Below are positions 23,502 through 35,233 of a DNA stretch of 64,000 bases, piece after piece. This stretch comes from Verticillium longisporum (taxonomy: Eukaryota > Ascomycota > Sordariomycetes > Glomerellales > Plectosphaerellaceae), in contig JAETXT010000013.1 in NCBI GenBank assembly GCA_019188255.1, positions 1 through 64,000 of the forward strand. The letters run 5' to 3'. The notes under the pieces were generated by a model. The model searched no databases. It had not been told where the DNA came from and was given only the letters and a program-made list of their open reading frames with translations. The position numbers were made by a program, and so were the translations under genes. Numbering within the stretch: the first letter of the stretch is position 1; each line of letters begins with the position of its first letter.

Positions 23502-25116
23502 CACGGGCCGCTTCGGGGGACTGCGGGAAGGGGAAAGGGGGAAGGGTTGAAGGCTGGGGAGAACGGATGCTTGTCACCAAGGTTAGGATTGGTCCCGGGT
23601 CCTTGACATGGGAAGACAAAAGGCGTCGGCGTTATCGAGCTGGTGCACAGCACAGCTACTGAAGGCATGGCGCTTTGCATATTCTTTTTGCAGAAATGAA
23701 GTTGTGTTTCTGTCAGTCTGTTCTTTGTACGGCTTGCGCGGATTTGGTCCGTCTCAAGTTGACCGAAGTCAGTGGTCTTGAGTTGACCAACGTCAGGAGC
23801 CATGTGACGCCTGATAGCGACCCGACCTTGTGATCGTCCGTCTCGTCAGACGTCGAGGGCATGAAGTCTCCGATTATTGTCAACCCCGGTCCTCGCTCTG
23901 GGCGCAAACGGTCAGCTACCATCAAATGCAGTACATTTCAATTGCAAATCCCCGTGTACTGGGGACCTATTGTTCTGTGACTTCTTACTAACTCGAGTAT
24001 TTTTTTCATATCCCATGAGCTGATAGAACGGTCTAAACCCGATTAGATATAGATTCTAAGGCCCTAGGTACGGCCTCCCAGGTGCAACAACCAAGGAACA
24101 AGACCAACCCCAAGGGCGACCCTGACGATGACACAACGAGGGGCACGGTCAGATGGGGATGCCAAGCGCCGACTCACGTGATAGGATCACTGGGGACAGT
24201 GCAGCTGGGATCACCATGATCCGTACTCTGATATAACACGATCACCACCAACAGCAATGAGCCATCCAATATGGGCTCGCTGCCTAACACGACCGGCAAG
24301 GATAAACGATTATATGAGCACGGGCACTCTATACTTGCAGATACGTATACACCTTTCCCAAGATAGCAAACAATCTAAGGCTTACTTTGTGTTCAATGTA
24401 ACGAGAGAGCGCAGCGCTCAGGACACCACATCGTCTCAGAGTCACAACTTGACTGCTACTCATAGCAACCATAACCCCCTCTAATGATGTTCCCCTTTTA
24501 AAAGCTGCCAAGTCGTGACATGGAACTACCCCTAAACCGAATATATTCAGTGGAATACATGGTCTGTACTGGTGCTGTCGGGTAGATAGATTTCTAAGCA
24601 GAGGGCTCTAACTCGCTCAAGTTTGAGCTTTTCAAGGCATTCTATCCCTACAGGGGATTAAACTGTAAAAAAAAAAAGGAAAAGATAAGGCTTAAGTTTT
24701 AATTCATTCATTTCTCAGCAACGAACGTTAACTTCAAGATCATCCTCTCAAGACCCACAGGCAAGGGACCGCAGCTATCGAGGGCTACGACATCTTTTGC
24801 CTTCAGCCATGTGGTTGATTTGATCAGCAGTTGATGCGAGACCACATGGACACCCGTCCAACCGTCATGGGTCAATGTCTTAATCTCGAACACCGAGGCC
24901 CCGAGGAGAGGCAAATGCGAATGCGAATGCGAATGGGTTGAGTTCAATGCCGTTACATTCGCACCACGTTGTTAAACTATACATCGTGCCCCGGAAATGA
25001 GAGTCCATTGGTCGAACGTCGCGTGAATGTCCACATAAAGGACAGGTGGACATGTCTCTGCAGTTGTTATTATTTCTTCCGTCGATGCAGCTCTCTCGCA
25101 CTGGATCATAGCCAAC
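23502..25116. other. Intergenic, A+T-richer
   Basis: No gene was recognised. The part from about 23950 to 24720 is A+T-rich and contains an A11 run (24667-24677). Four GCGAAT-like units lie at 24911-24934. The last part is the promoter of the PLC-like gene. Confidence 0.45.
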
Positions 25117-26347
25117 ATGCGTCTCATCGCCCTCGGTGAGTCTCCTAGAGCCCTTTTGTGTGGAAGATGTAGACCAGCCATACTGACGAAGGCGTGCAGT
25201 CCTCGTGCCCATGGCGGCGGCCGCTTGCCACGCGATGCGCCAAGGCGGCCTCACCTGGTCGTCAGCCACGCGCATGAACCAGATCCAGTGTATCGGCTCT
25301 CACAACAGCTACCACCTGCAGCCGTCGCCCGAGGAGCTGGTGACTATCGAGCAGTTCATTCCAAGCTCCTCGCGGGACTTGAAATACTCGCAAGCGGCGC
25401 TCGACATTCAGCTCAACTATCAGTCGATCCGCAGCCTCGAGCTCGACGTATACGCCGACCCTAAGGGCGGGCACTACGCCAAGCCGCTGATCCGCAAGCT
25501 GGCCAAGCTTCCCTACGACAAAGACCCCCGCTGGCACGAGCGCGGCACCAAGGTGCTTCACATAGCCGACGGCGACGTCCACACGACGTGTGTCACGCTG
25601 AAGCACTGCCTCGAGCTCGTCAAGGGCTGGAGCGACGCCCACCGCGCTCACATTCCCCTGCCCATCCTGATCGAGTTCAACGAGTCTGACCCGGGGCTCG
25701 TGCTGCTCGGCGGCGCCAAGGCCATCCCCTGGAACGACGAGAAGCTGCTCGCGGGCCTCGACGCCGAGATCCGCGCCATCTTCCCCGCCGACCGCCTCAT
25801 CGTGCCCGACGACCTGCGCCGCGGCGTCGGCGCCAACCTGACGCTCGAGGACGCCGTGCTGCAGCGCGGCTGGCCCGACCTCGACTCGGCCCGCGGCCGC
25901 GTCTTCTTCCTCATGGACAACGGGCCCGTGTCGCCCATCCGCACCGCCTACACGGCCGGCCACCCCAACCTCGAAGGCCGCGTCCTCTTCACCAACGCCG
26001 CCGAGGGCGACGCCGACTGCGCCTTCCGCAAGCTCAACGACCCCGCGGGCGCCGCCAACACGGCCGCCATCCAGCGCGCCGTCCAGCTCAACTACTGGGT
26101 CCGCACGCGCGCCGACGTGCCCCTCGAGACCCTCTTCAGCAACGACACGACGGGCATGCGCGACGCCGCCCTCGCGAGCGGCGCCCAGGTCGTGAGCACC
26201 GACTTTCAGCAGTACGGCATGTCCAGCCCTTCGGGGGTCGACTACGCCGTCAGGCTCGAGGGCGGCCGCGCCGCGCGGTGCAATCCCGTCGTGGGCCAGC
26301 AGTGCGTCGTCGACAAGCTGGAGCCTGAGTCGTATGTGCGGAACTAG
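25117..26347 (+). CDS. Secreted PLC-like phosphodiesterase (Ca2+-dependent PI-PLC type)
   Basis: Exons 25117-25135 and 25200-26347 give 388 residues. The first exon codes only six residues and part of the seventh; splicing completes the signal peptide 'MRLIALVLVPMAAAACHA'. The TIM-barrel phosphodiesterase fold is indicated by 'CIGSHNSYH' (His41, the first catalytic His), 'SLELDVYADP' (Glu87 and Asp89, metal ligands), 'VLHIADGD' and the strand 'PLPILIEF'. The C-terminal part has 'VFFLMDNGP' and the closing 'VVSTDF' strand. The family cleaves glycerophosphodiester or phosphoinositide bonds. The enzyme should be exported; the substrate is not known. Codon use is strongly G/C-ending. It is convergent with the CDC4-like gene. 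Confidence 0.85.
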
Positions 26348-27580
26348 CGTTGTTTGTCCTTCTGTTTACCTAGGTAGGCACCTAGGCTCTGCTTTGCCAT
26401 GTAACACTGTACATACTTTTTCTTTCAGATGAACGTCGTTGCCTGCTTTGACCGCCGTTTGTCCTCGACCCCACCGAGCGAATCATTAGGTGCCCCGTCG
26501 GTCAAAGCAGCTAGGCGTCCTAGACAAGAAATGGACGATATACGATATCAAATACAACAAGATTGTGCCCAATCTCGGGCAGTTGAAGCAGACCCGCGAC
26601 GAAACAGTGGGTGATACCTATGATCATAGGAAGAGACGTGGAATTGGCTCGTCAGGGACCAGCAATTCACACGACTCTGGTGAAGACACTACTACTTTAT
26701 ACACGCAAGGAAGGAATGCCAATGCACTCTTGCCATGACGCCAGATCTCCAGCGTTGTGTACCAAGAGGCTTGTCAGGACTGTCTCCGTTGCCAGCTCGG
26801 AGATGCTCCCACTCTGTGAGCAGACTCAAACGCTCAAGTGTAGTGGATGGCCATCGAGCTGTACTGAAAGCTTGCTAGACAGAAACACTTCAAACATACA
26901 ATAGGGGCTGCAGGTATCGTTGACATGGTAAAGTCATCTCAACACTAGCCTTCATGGCGAGGCCTCAGTATCAACGGCGTCGAAAAGCCTGCTGCGAGCG
27001 ATATTCCAAAGCGCCAGCACGGGCATGTGTTATGGCCAGTGCCCGACATGTTCAAGTCACTCGGTGCCTTGGCTTCTATCTTTGCAGGTAGATGCCGTGA
27101 CGAATAATCACGTAGCAACAGAGGGCTGCCTTTTCGGCCGTCACAAATTAGCAGATGTGCTTGCACGCTCACGGTCACGCATCGAGAACGTCGTCGATAG
27201 AATCACGATGCCATGTTGTATGTATACGTCGTGCTGCTCGGACAGCCGGCTAACAGACTCAAGACATACAGGTAAGCCGAGAGCTGAGAGCCGATGCCCA
27301 GGTCCGAGTTCCGATGGCCTGATTAAGCTTACAAGTATGCAATAAGCGACGCGTATGTGCATTCCATTCTCTCCGACACCCCGCGGCGTTCTGAAGCCGC
27401 CCAAACCAAACGCCAAAATAATTCCAGTAGCAAGTCCTCGGCAGTACCTCCGTGATCGTCCTTCTGATCATGCTGTCGTGCCGTAATGGGTATGGTGTGA
27501 TGCAGTAAGAATCAAATCGTCATATCCCGCGCCCCATTCGCCGTTCCGTGTGAATGCTGGTCCATGTTCCGTCCGCGTTA
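26348..27580. other. Convergent intergenic region, no gene seen
   Basis: The 3' ends of the PLC-like gene and of the CDC4-like gene face each other across 1.2 kb. Several short frames exist but none has a motif. A CCTAGG-rich segment (TTACCTAGGTAGGCACCTAGG) lies at about 26367-26387. Confidence 0.45.
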
Positions 27581-30500
27581 CTACAAGTCTTCAGCGGCCA
27601 TCAGTGTGCTGTGCTCAGCCTCGTTGAGCAATTTGCGCTCGCCCAGCTCCTCGGGCGGCTGGCCGTCTCGAACAGCTCCAAAGTCAAGAATCTAGAACAT
27701 CACAGTTAGCAGGACAATCGTTTCCTGGCTCGCAGAATCCTTACCTCAATATACGTCAAGTTGCCCCTCTGAACAGCTGCCACGCAGCGTCGCTCATCGA
27801 ACTTGACCTGCCAAACACCACTGAGGTCCGTCAGGAGGTTCTGGACATGCTCGCCTGTTCGGATATCCCACATCTTGACGGTTTTCTCGCTGCCTGAAAT
27901 GACCTTTCGGCCGTCATGTTGGAAGCAGGTAATGGCGCCAGTGTGAGCCGTCAAGACGTTCCGACATTTGCCATTCTCCGGGTCCCAAATGCGCAACTTG
28001 CTGTGGGCTGGAGGTGATACGAGCCTCTGGTCCCGGAGATCCAGCAGACGGACAAGCAAGCAGTGCCCTTCAAGTGTGTACAGGCATGCGCCCGTGTTGA
28101 CGTCCCAGATCTTGACGACCGAGTCCATTGATCCCGAGATGCATCGGTTGCGCTCGTGGTCCAGCACAACACTGTACACTTTCTGCGAGTGACCGTGGAG
28201 TACGTGAAGTGACTCGCCCGTGCTGATTCGCCAGACACGGACTGTGCTGTCGTAGCTACCGCTGACGAGTGTGTCACCTTGTGCTGAGATGGCGCGAACC
28301 GAGTGCGTGTGGCCGGTAAGTGTGCTGATAAAGTACGGACAGTCTGCGTCGTTGGCAGGGGGCCCGTCTGAATATAACGACGAGAGCCTGGCTCGGGCAA
28401 CCGCCAGACGCGGAGCTGACTGTCACGGGATCCGGTGATTATGAGCGGCTTCGGTGGCATCATGATGGGCGATCCGTCGTGCGATTTGCCAATCTCGGTG
28501 GGCATCAGAATCTGGAGACAGCGGACTGTGCTCGTGTGTCCATAAAACACTTGAGTGCAGAACCCCTTCTCAATATCCCAAACGCGAACCGATCGATCCG
28601 TTGAACCGGAAACGAGGACGTTGCCTTCGTACTGAAGCGCCCAAACGCCGCCTTCGTGGCCCTCAAGCTTCTTGCGCAGTTTGCCCGTCTTCGTGTCGTA
28701 GACATGAATAAGCGTGTCGTCACTGCCCGTGATAATCTTGTCTTCGTCAAACTGCAGACAAGTAATGACATGACGTGGATGAGCAGCGAAAGCGACATGG
28801 CCAGGCTTGACTTTGCCGCTCGTCCAGCTTTGACGGATCATGTGGTGGCGGCGGTACAGGGACTTGTAGAGATGTAGCTTCTGGAGGCTGGGAAGCCCCA
28901 TCTTGGGATTCGGCACGGCCGCTGCAGCGGCATTAGCAGCCGAAAGAGGACCTGCCGACTTGTGCTGCCTGGCCACACCATGTGCAGCTTCAACGCGGGC
29001 CGTTTCTTGCGCGCTCGCCCTCCGCTTGGACCGGTCGGCGCCGCCATTGTTAAGACCCCGCTCCCTCTTTGCCCTTCTGAGCTTTGGGGTCGGATCGGGC
29101 TTCGCAAGGGTCTTCGCGACCTCGGTCTCCTGTGAGCTCATGAGATTGATTCTGCTGAGGTCAACCTCGGCGCCCATGGCGCCGACCGGATCCTGCCAGC
29201 CCCAGCCCTGTGCTATGGCCTTGTCGAGCTCGCCCTTCGGCAGGGTAAAGCCGTCGCGATCAAACAACTCCTTCCATCCAGTTTCGTTGGTATCAATTAT
29301 GTTGCGCCAGTTCTTGGAAACTTGGGCCGCACGGCAGAGATCCTGGTGGTCAAGATATGACAGAACGTTGAAGCTGAGCTCGAGAGGAAGTTGTTTGAGG
29401 AAGTCGCATTTGAGAGCAGGGGTAACAGCGTCAGCTACCAGTCGAAGGGTCTTGCGTGGACAACGACGCAAAAACTGGTACATGATGAAGCTCTTCATCT
29501 CGTTGGGCATGGAGTCGAATGTCTCCATCATGGATCGCACGTCGAACATGGTATGTTGAGGATCGGCCATGCCAGATGGTGTTCGCGACCCATCACCGGT
29601 CGATACGACAGAGTAGTCATCGAGCTCATCTGCCGTCTGCGACTCGTGATACCAGGGCCGATCACCAGTGGTAATAAGTCGGCCTTCGTCATCGACATCT
29701 TCCGAGTCCGCCGTGTGAAGTTGGGCAGCAGCCAGTGTGGGGGACAGCCTGGGACTAGGCAGACTCGCATCCTGGGCAGCCACCGTGTCGAAAGAGGGAC
29801 GAGCGCTCAGGGCTCGAATGGACTGCTGCAGCGACTCGTCGGCGTCACCAAAGGGCTCGTCGTCGGCATCGGTGATGGGTGGGGTTGCCACATTGCTGCT
29901 GAAGACGGTGTGGGCCGGGCTGTCGGCAGGGCTCGGAGCCTCTTGCATCTGGTGGGCGCTCGGTACGCTGGTAGCCTCGGGGTGCGGCTGCTCCGGGTGA
30001 GATGTCGAGACCTGGGACGCGTGAGATTTTCGGTGCTGCTGCCGGCGATCTCAGACGTGTCCGGAGTGGCAAGGAAGCCGGCTGGCCTCTCACGCTGGGT
30101 GTTGCGAGCGAGGTGACGGCGGAGCCTGTTCGACACCGAGTCGGGGTGAGGCAGGCCAGCTTCTTTCAGTTCCTTCGATTGTTTTCCAAGAGAAGGGGTC
30201 GAACTCAAATCGGGGGATTCTTGTCGGGCGCTCAGCTGTCGTGATCGTCGGGAATAGGCCTCTGTGGGAGATTTGGGAATGGCGCGAGCGGATTCTTGCG
30301 TTGACTCGTCGTCCTTGAGAAGGCCTGCCGAGTGTCTCACTGGCAGGGATTTACCTGTGCGCTACAAGGTAATGTTAGCAAACCATGTCGAGGACGCGAC
30401 GAGAAACGGGGGTTGGGGATTTAAAAAAGTTTGTCAAATACCTTCTTGGGAAGCATTCGGGAGACGGTCTGGTCGACACCTTGCTGGGTAGTGTGAGGGA

Positions 30501-30804
30501 TGTTGTAGGAGAAACTGGCCAGCTCAGGCGGTAGCGGCTTGTTGGCAAGTGGGTACTCCTTGCCATCCAGTTGAGCGAGGGGTCGGGCATGGCGGACACG
30601 GACAGGCGGGTACGTTCTCTTAGTTGTCGTGGTGGTCGTGACAGTCTTGGTCTCAATGCATTCGGAGACTTCAAAGTGCAGGTGGGATGTGTCAGGGCCC
30701 ATGACGGCCTTGTTGTCCTCGTCAAAGGTGACGGAGACGGTCTGGCTGGAGGCCGGTCGCCTGGCTTCGGCGGGTGCGTGCGGGGGACCTGGCGACGGTG
30801 TCAT
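27581..30804 (-). CDS. F-box/WD40 substrate receptor, CDC4/FBXW7 type, with two frame breaks
   Basis: Exons 30804-30442, 30361-27745 and 27691-27581 encode about 1030 residues if two missing bases are allowed for; exon 2 is exactly two bases short of a whole number of codons. The order is a disordered N-terminus, an F-box ('LKQLPLELSFNVLSYL', near 29390), a basic linker with 'RSKRRASAQ', and WD40 repeats from about 28760 to 27750. The F-box recruits Skp1; the propeller binds phosphodegrons, so this is the receptor of an SCF ubiquitin ligase controlling cell-cycle and other regulators. Frame break 1 lies at about 30010-30035 (needs one base, perhaps in CCC at 'TRP/QVST', or an unseen intron). 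Break 2 is at a G5 run (28358-28362 on plus), where one more base restores 'PPANDADCPYF'. One blade reads 'SPPAHSKLRIWD' and lacks the usual Asp. Confidence 0.85.
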
Positions 30805-33077
30805 GACGGCAGCAGGGTCGAAGAGACCCGCGTCCTAGTAAGGTTGGTAAGGAAAAAATTGTGGTATGGATCAAGGCTGAATAGTTTGTGGGCGGTATCG
30901 GGGAAAGTCGACAACGCGTGGGAGAAGAAACTGGTGGCGGTTGAGAAGGGCTGGGTTTGATCCAAGCGGTGTTCCGCCTCCAGCGACAATTCGTCAGGGA
31001 TGACAAGTAGTGATAGTGATGGAGGCTGGGCCCAGGCGTGTTCAAGTGACAAACGAAGGCTGCAAGACTTGGATGGAAACGTGATGCTTCGTAAAGATCG
31101 AGTTCGAGAAGAGATGCGTTGTTGTCAAGGCCAGATCATGGTCAAGTGTGCGGCGGAGTAAAAGGGCGGGGGGGGTTTCGGCCTCCTTGTTGTGCTGTGA
31201 CTTGTCCCTTGTTCCCTCCAGTAGAAATCCCCGTCCGGGAGGATGCAAGGCAGGTCGGGTCGCAGTGGTCGAGCGACCAAGTCGGGAGAGGTTTCGAGAG
31301 GGGTCGAACAGCGTCGGCAGTTGTATGGAGGAGGAGGAGGAGTGGTGGAGGAGAATGTGTGTAGAGTCCGGCTGCTTACGGGGTTCGAGGTAGCCGGCGA
31401 ACGGTGATGGTGGGAGGAGGAGTAGCAGGTCAAGGAGGAGGAATGTGTCTCTCTGGCTGGCGGTGGTTCTACTGTGCTTTCTGCCTTGAGAAACCAGGAT
31501 CCATCCGCCAGTGCACTTGCCCGTCCCTACAGCCCGGCCTTGCCATGCCTCGTGCACTGCACCTGCATCCAAAAAAACGGACCCTCTTTTCTCGTCAGTC
31601 AGTCGATTGTGAGTGGTCAGTGACCAGTGACCAGTGCCAAGTGCGCCTGAAGCAAGCGGCAAGAGCGATACGCAGTGAGACAGCGAGCGGTCGGGGACAG
31701 CCAGGCGCCGGAGGCGAGGAAGCTAGGGGCCTCCCAGGAGACAGGCAGACAAGGAGGCAAGGAGGCTAGGCTTCTCCGCCTGCCTTGAGCCCTTTGCCCC
31801 CAGCTCGACACTGTGCACGCACTGTCGTTCTGCGCCCCTTGGCCCCCCTCACTCACCCCTTCTTCTCCTAGTCTCTCCTGCCCTGCTCGCCTCCCTCCCA
31901 AGGCCTAAGGCGCCTGCCTTGGAGGCGAGTTTTTTTTTTTTTCCTTTCTTTGGCAGCCGAGGGGCTCTTCTCAGACGAGTCAGGCTCGTGGCCTTAGGGG
32001 CCAATGTCACTCTCCCCACGATCCTCCCGCCTGTGGTACTTTCTCGCTAACAGTGGCTGACCCCGCACAGACCAGCGCATGAGGCTACCTGCGTTCCTTG
32101 ATTCCCACCGGCGTCTCGACTCGAGGGCTTTAAGGTCACATCAGGGGGCGGTTCGGCATCGGCAGCGTCGTGCCAGTGCCTTCCAGGCAGCTTGGGGGGG
32201 CAATATGCTGATGAATCCACTGGCGTCTCTGCCTCAGGGTGAGGCAGCTGCGCGTCACTCACATTCCTCTGCCTCCTGGATTTCGCTTACATCAAGATGA
32301 CAACCTCAGCCGTACGCTCCGAGCCCTACGTGCCTGCCTCGCCTGGTAACGAAATGCCTGGCTGCGTATCCTGCCCACATGCCCAAACCCTAACCAGACT
32401 TGTTGGTGTTCACCTGTTGCCTCTCGTGCCGTGTAGTGCTTCTGAGGCATCCGGCGGTAAGCAGCGCCCCTGAAAGAGACTCGGACCGGGACTCGCCCTC
32501 CGGCACTTTCGGATACGCCTCTGGAGACTCGCCGACACTTGGTGGTCTGGTTGCACCGTCGTCGTCGCCGCCTCGTGCTGGAACGTCCGAGAAAGTGTTT
32601 GTCTGGTGCGACCCGGGTCCCTCGCTGAACCCTCCGCGCTTCGTAGAACATCCAGTCAATTGTCCGTCCACGGCGAGGCGCTTCTCACTACTGAGCGCCG
32701 CCGTCAAGAACCTCGGGTGAGGTACCTGTGCTTGCTGTGTACCTCCTGAGCAGTCTCTGCTCAGCCACAGTACCCGCCACAAATACGGCAAGCCCGACGC
32801 TGGTCTGTGTGATCCCCAAGCCGGGACCGATACCAGTACCTTAGGCGGCTTGGGCGGTAGCAAAGACCTTTGTTGGGACCGTCAAAGGCATCGGGCCGGC
32901 CGCGAGAGGTCATTGTACCTATGTGTAGATGTGACGCTCCGAGAATATGCCCGGAAACAAGTGTTCATTCTGTACTTGGTCAAGATAGTCTAGCAAATGC
33001 TCCCCTGCATGTCATCATTCATAAACCTTCTTTCCTGCCAGCCATCCCCCTCGTTCATAGCGTCCTACACCAAAGCC
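30805..33077. other. Long upstream region of the CDC4-like gene
   Basis: The 2.3-kb gap reaches to the 3' end of the modin-like gene. It is rich in purine/pyrimidine strand bias (CTCCTCC-type tracts on minus around 31320-31440) and has T13 at 31930-31942. The nearer part is probably the long leader and promoter of the CDC4-like gene. No coding exon was supported. Confidence 0.45.
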
Positions 33078-35233
33078 TCACGCAATGTAGATGGGCAGTC
33101 GGCTTCCCCGTAGCTCGCTCTTCGAGATTTGTCGGTCGTTCTTGTTGAAGTCATGAAGCATCAGCCAGCAGATCATCCGGAACACAAGCGTGCACCAAAT
33201 ATCTTCGTGTGAGACGTCGTCTGTGGGCGGCTTCCAGAGCTCATCCTCCTCTGCCACATCATCGTCTTCATCCTCGTCCTCTGCGTCTTCTTCGTCGCCG
33301 TCTTCGGAGGTTTCCACAATCGTTTGACCCGCGGTCCGCTTCTGGCTGCTTGGCGTGGCCAGTGGCAGCATCGGGGTTAGGGATTCGCGCCGTTTCGTCG
33401 AACGCAAAGCCGTGCCGATGACCTTGTTGCGGATCGCTTGGAAATAAACCTCCATAAGCTTGGCTTGTTTGTCCTCGGGGGCTGCGGAATCAATATCCTC
33501 AAATCGTGCTGTGTTGCCGTCGAACTGGATGGGGCTTTGCGCCTCGGCATCCTTTTCGTTGACCTTTTCGTTGAGACCATACATAACTTCTTGAATGTGG
33601 CTGCGCAGCACGTCCGTCACCTTTTGCCGGCGCGTCGTCTCATTCTGGTCTTCTGTAGCGTCGGTTGGCCTCTGCTCGTCTGGCTTCTTCTTGACAGACA
33701 GCGCTGGGTTCTGGTTGGAGTACGTGGTGCCCTGTCGCGGCAGCGGGGGTCGTTTTTCTTTGGCCTTGCCAGTTAACACTTCATCCATGGCGTCGTGGGT
33801 GTGCTGGAGAGTGTCGCGCAACATAAAGCTCGATCGCCCGTTGGAGCCAGCATTTCTCATTTGCAGTTGCACTCTTCTGCCGTGCCGCCGGATAGCCTGC
33901 ATAACCCTCGAGTCCTGGTTACTCAGAACGCCGTGCTTGTTGGATTCTTTGAGGTAAGCATCAAGCAGCTTTGGCAGCGAGAATGTCTTCGTGTTCCAAA
34001 AATACATTGTAGGGTTCGGGGGGCATCGGTAGGCACTGTGATCGATGTGTAGAGTCCGGCCTAGCATGCCGCTGATTTCAAAAGCGACTGCGATGAGGTT
34101 AGGGCCCCTTGTCGTCAACACGGTGGTGGAGAACTGCTTACTTGGAAAGAGGTGAGCAACACGCTTGTTCTGCGTGTCCTCACGAGCAAAGTAGTTGACC
34201 GTGTTGGTATTGCAACCAATAAGGCCCAGTGTCTCTGAAATCTCAATCCGGTTGGACAAGTTGAGCATGCTGAGATCCTGGCGGTCATCTGTGAGACGTC
34301 GCATGTCAACCGCCTCGGGTCGTCGAAATATCGTTGGCACGACCCCGAAGCACAGGTCCTTCACCTCCTCAACCGGGATGATGCGGTTGGCTTTGAATTC
34401 GCTCTTCCCGTAGACTTGAAAGGTGAACATGATACCAAGGTCGGTCATTTTCTCCCCGTCAACATGTAACCGTTGCCTTCAGCTCGGTAGCGGTCATGCG
34501 ATCGGTCAAATTCGCTCCAGTATATCCCGAGCAGAGCAGCCATCTCCACCATATGACACCAAGTTGTCGTTGCATACGGCTTCTTGACGCCTGCCGGCAT
34601 CGTATCCCAGCTCTTTGTCTTCTTCTGCAAGGCAACGACCAACGTGTGTTTCTTTTCCACTTCCTCGACCTCTTCGGGCTTCAACAGTGCATTGTGCGGT
34701 TCGCCTGTTGGAGGACGGAGTGGCTTCTCGAGGAGCTTCTGTTGCCAGTCTCTCGAATCATGCTCCATTCGCTGGAAGGCTGCCAGCAAGGTAACCCAGG
34801 AAGCCAATTCATTGTCTGCGGTGTGTATGGCTTCTTTCTGCTTTACTCGGGTGGATTTTTCCTTCTGTACTTGGCTGGACTTTTGTGTGTTGCGACCGTC
34901 CTCCTGAATGTCACTGCAACTCTCTCGACGGCTTTCGTCGCTTCCCACGAGAGGAATAATTTTAACGTCCGGCGCGGGGCCGTTCTTGATGTAGAGGCGA
35001 CACAGGAAGATGAGCAGAGCCTGATATTGGTCCACGAAGCGAAACTCGTATGGCTTTAAGATTCGTATTGTAGAGCTTGACCATTTGCCTATGACCTTCT
35101 CGTCGCAGCTGGCGTAGCCGGTGGCAGAGGCGAAGTACTGCTGGGCGACTTGTAGGACCGAAGCAGCAAGGGCAACAAGAGATATGAGCAGAGCAGCAAT
35201 CGCCACGTACAGCTCACTGTTGCTATCTCCCAT
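33078..35233 (-). CDS. Modin-like membrane-anchored protein, one frame break
   Basis: Exons 35233-34142 and 34087-33078 give about 700 residues once one missing base is allowed for. A transmembrane segment lies at residues about 9-30 ('YVAIAALLISLVALAASVLQ'), followed by 'GYASCDEKVIGKW', which I recognise from fungal proteins annotated as modin (linked to heterokaryon incompatibility in Podospora); the name rests on that similarity. The middle is Lys/Glu-rich, and the C-terminus has a very acidic tract ('EDGDEEDAEDEDEDDD'). The intron (34141-34088) has GTAAGC, CTAAC and CAG signals and is in frame, so without splicing it would insert 18 residues. The first part ends at TGA 34445 and the second opens at ATG 34448, overlapping as ATGA. 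One extra C in the C4 run 34454-34457 (plus strand) turns this into 'GYMLTGEKMTDLG', so a homopolymer deletion is more likely than two genes. Confidence 0.7.

Noticed and set aside
25262..25963. 233-codon frame on the minus strand
   Set aside because: Antisense shadow of the G+C-rich PLC-like exon, where third-position bias opens other frames.
31042..31662. 206-codon minus-strand frame upstream of the CDC4-like gene
   Set aside because: Ser/Thr/Pro/His-rich from C/T-rich leader sequence, with no domain and no splice evidence.
34445..34448. Two translationally coupled genes with ATGA overlap
   Set aside because: Fungal mRNAs are normally monocistronic and one added C joins the halves into a known single protein.
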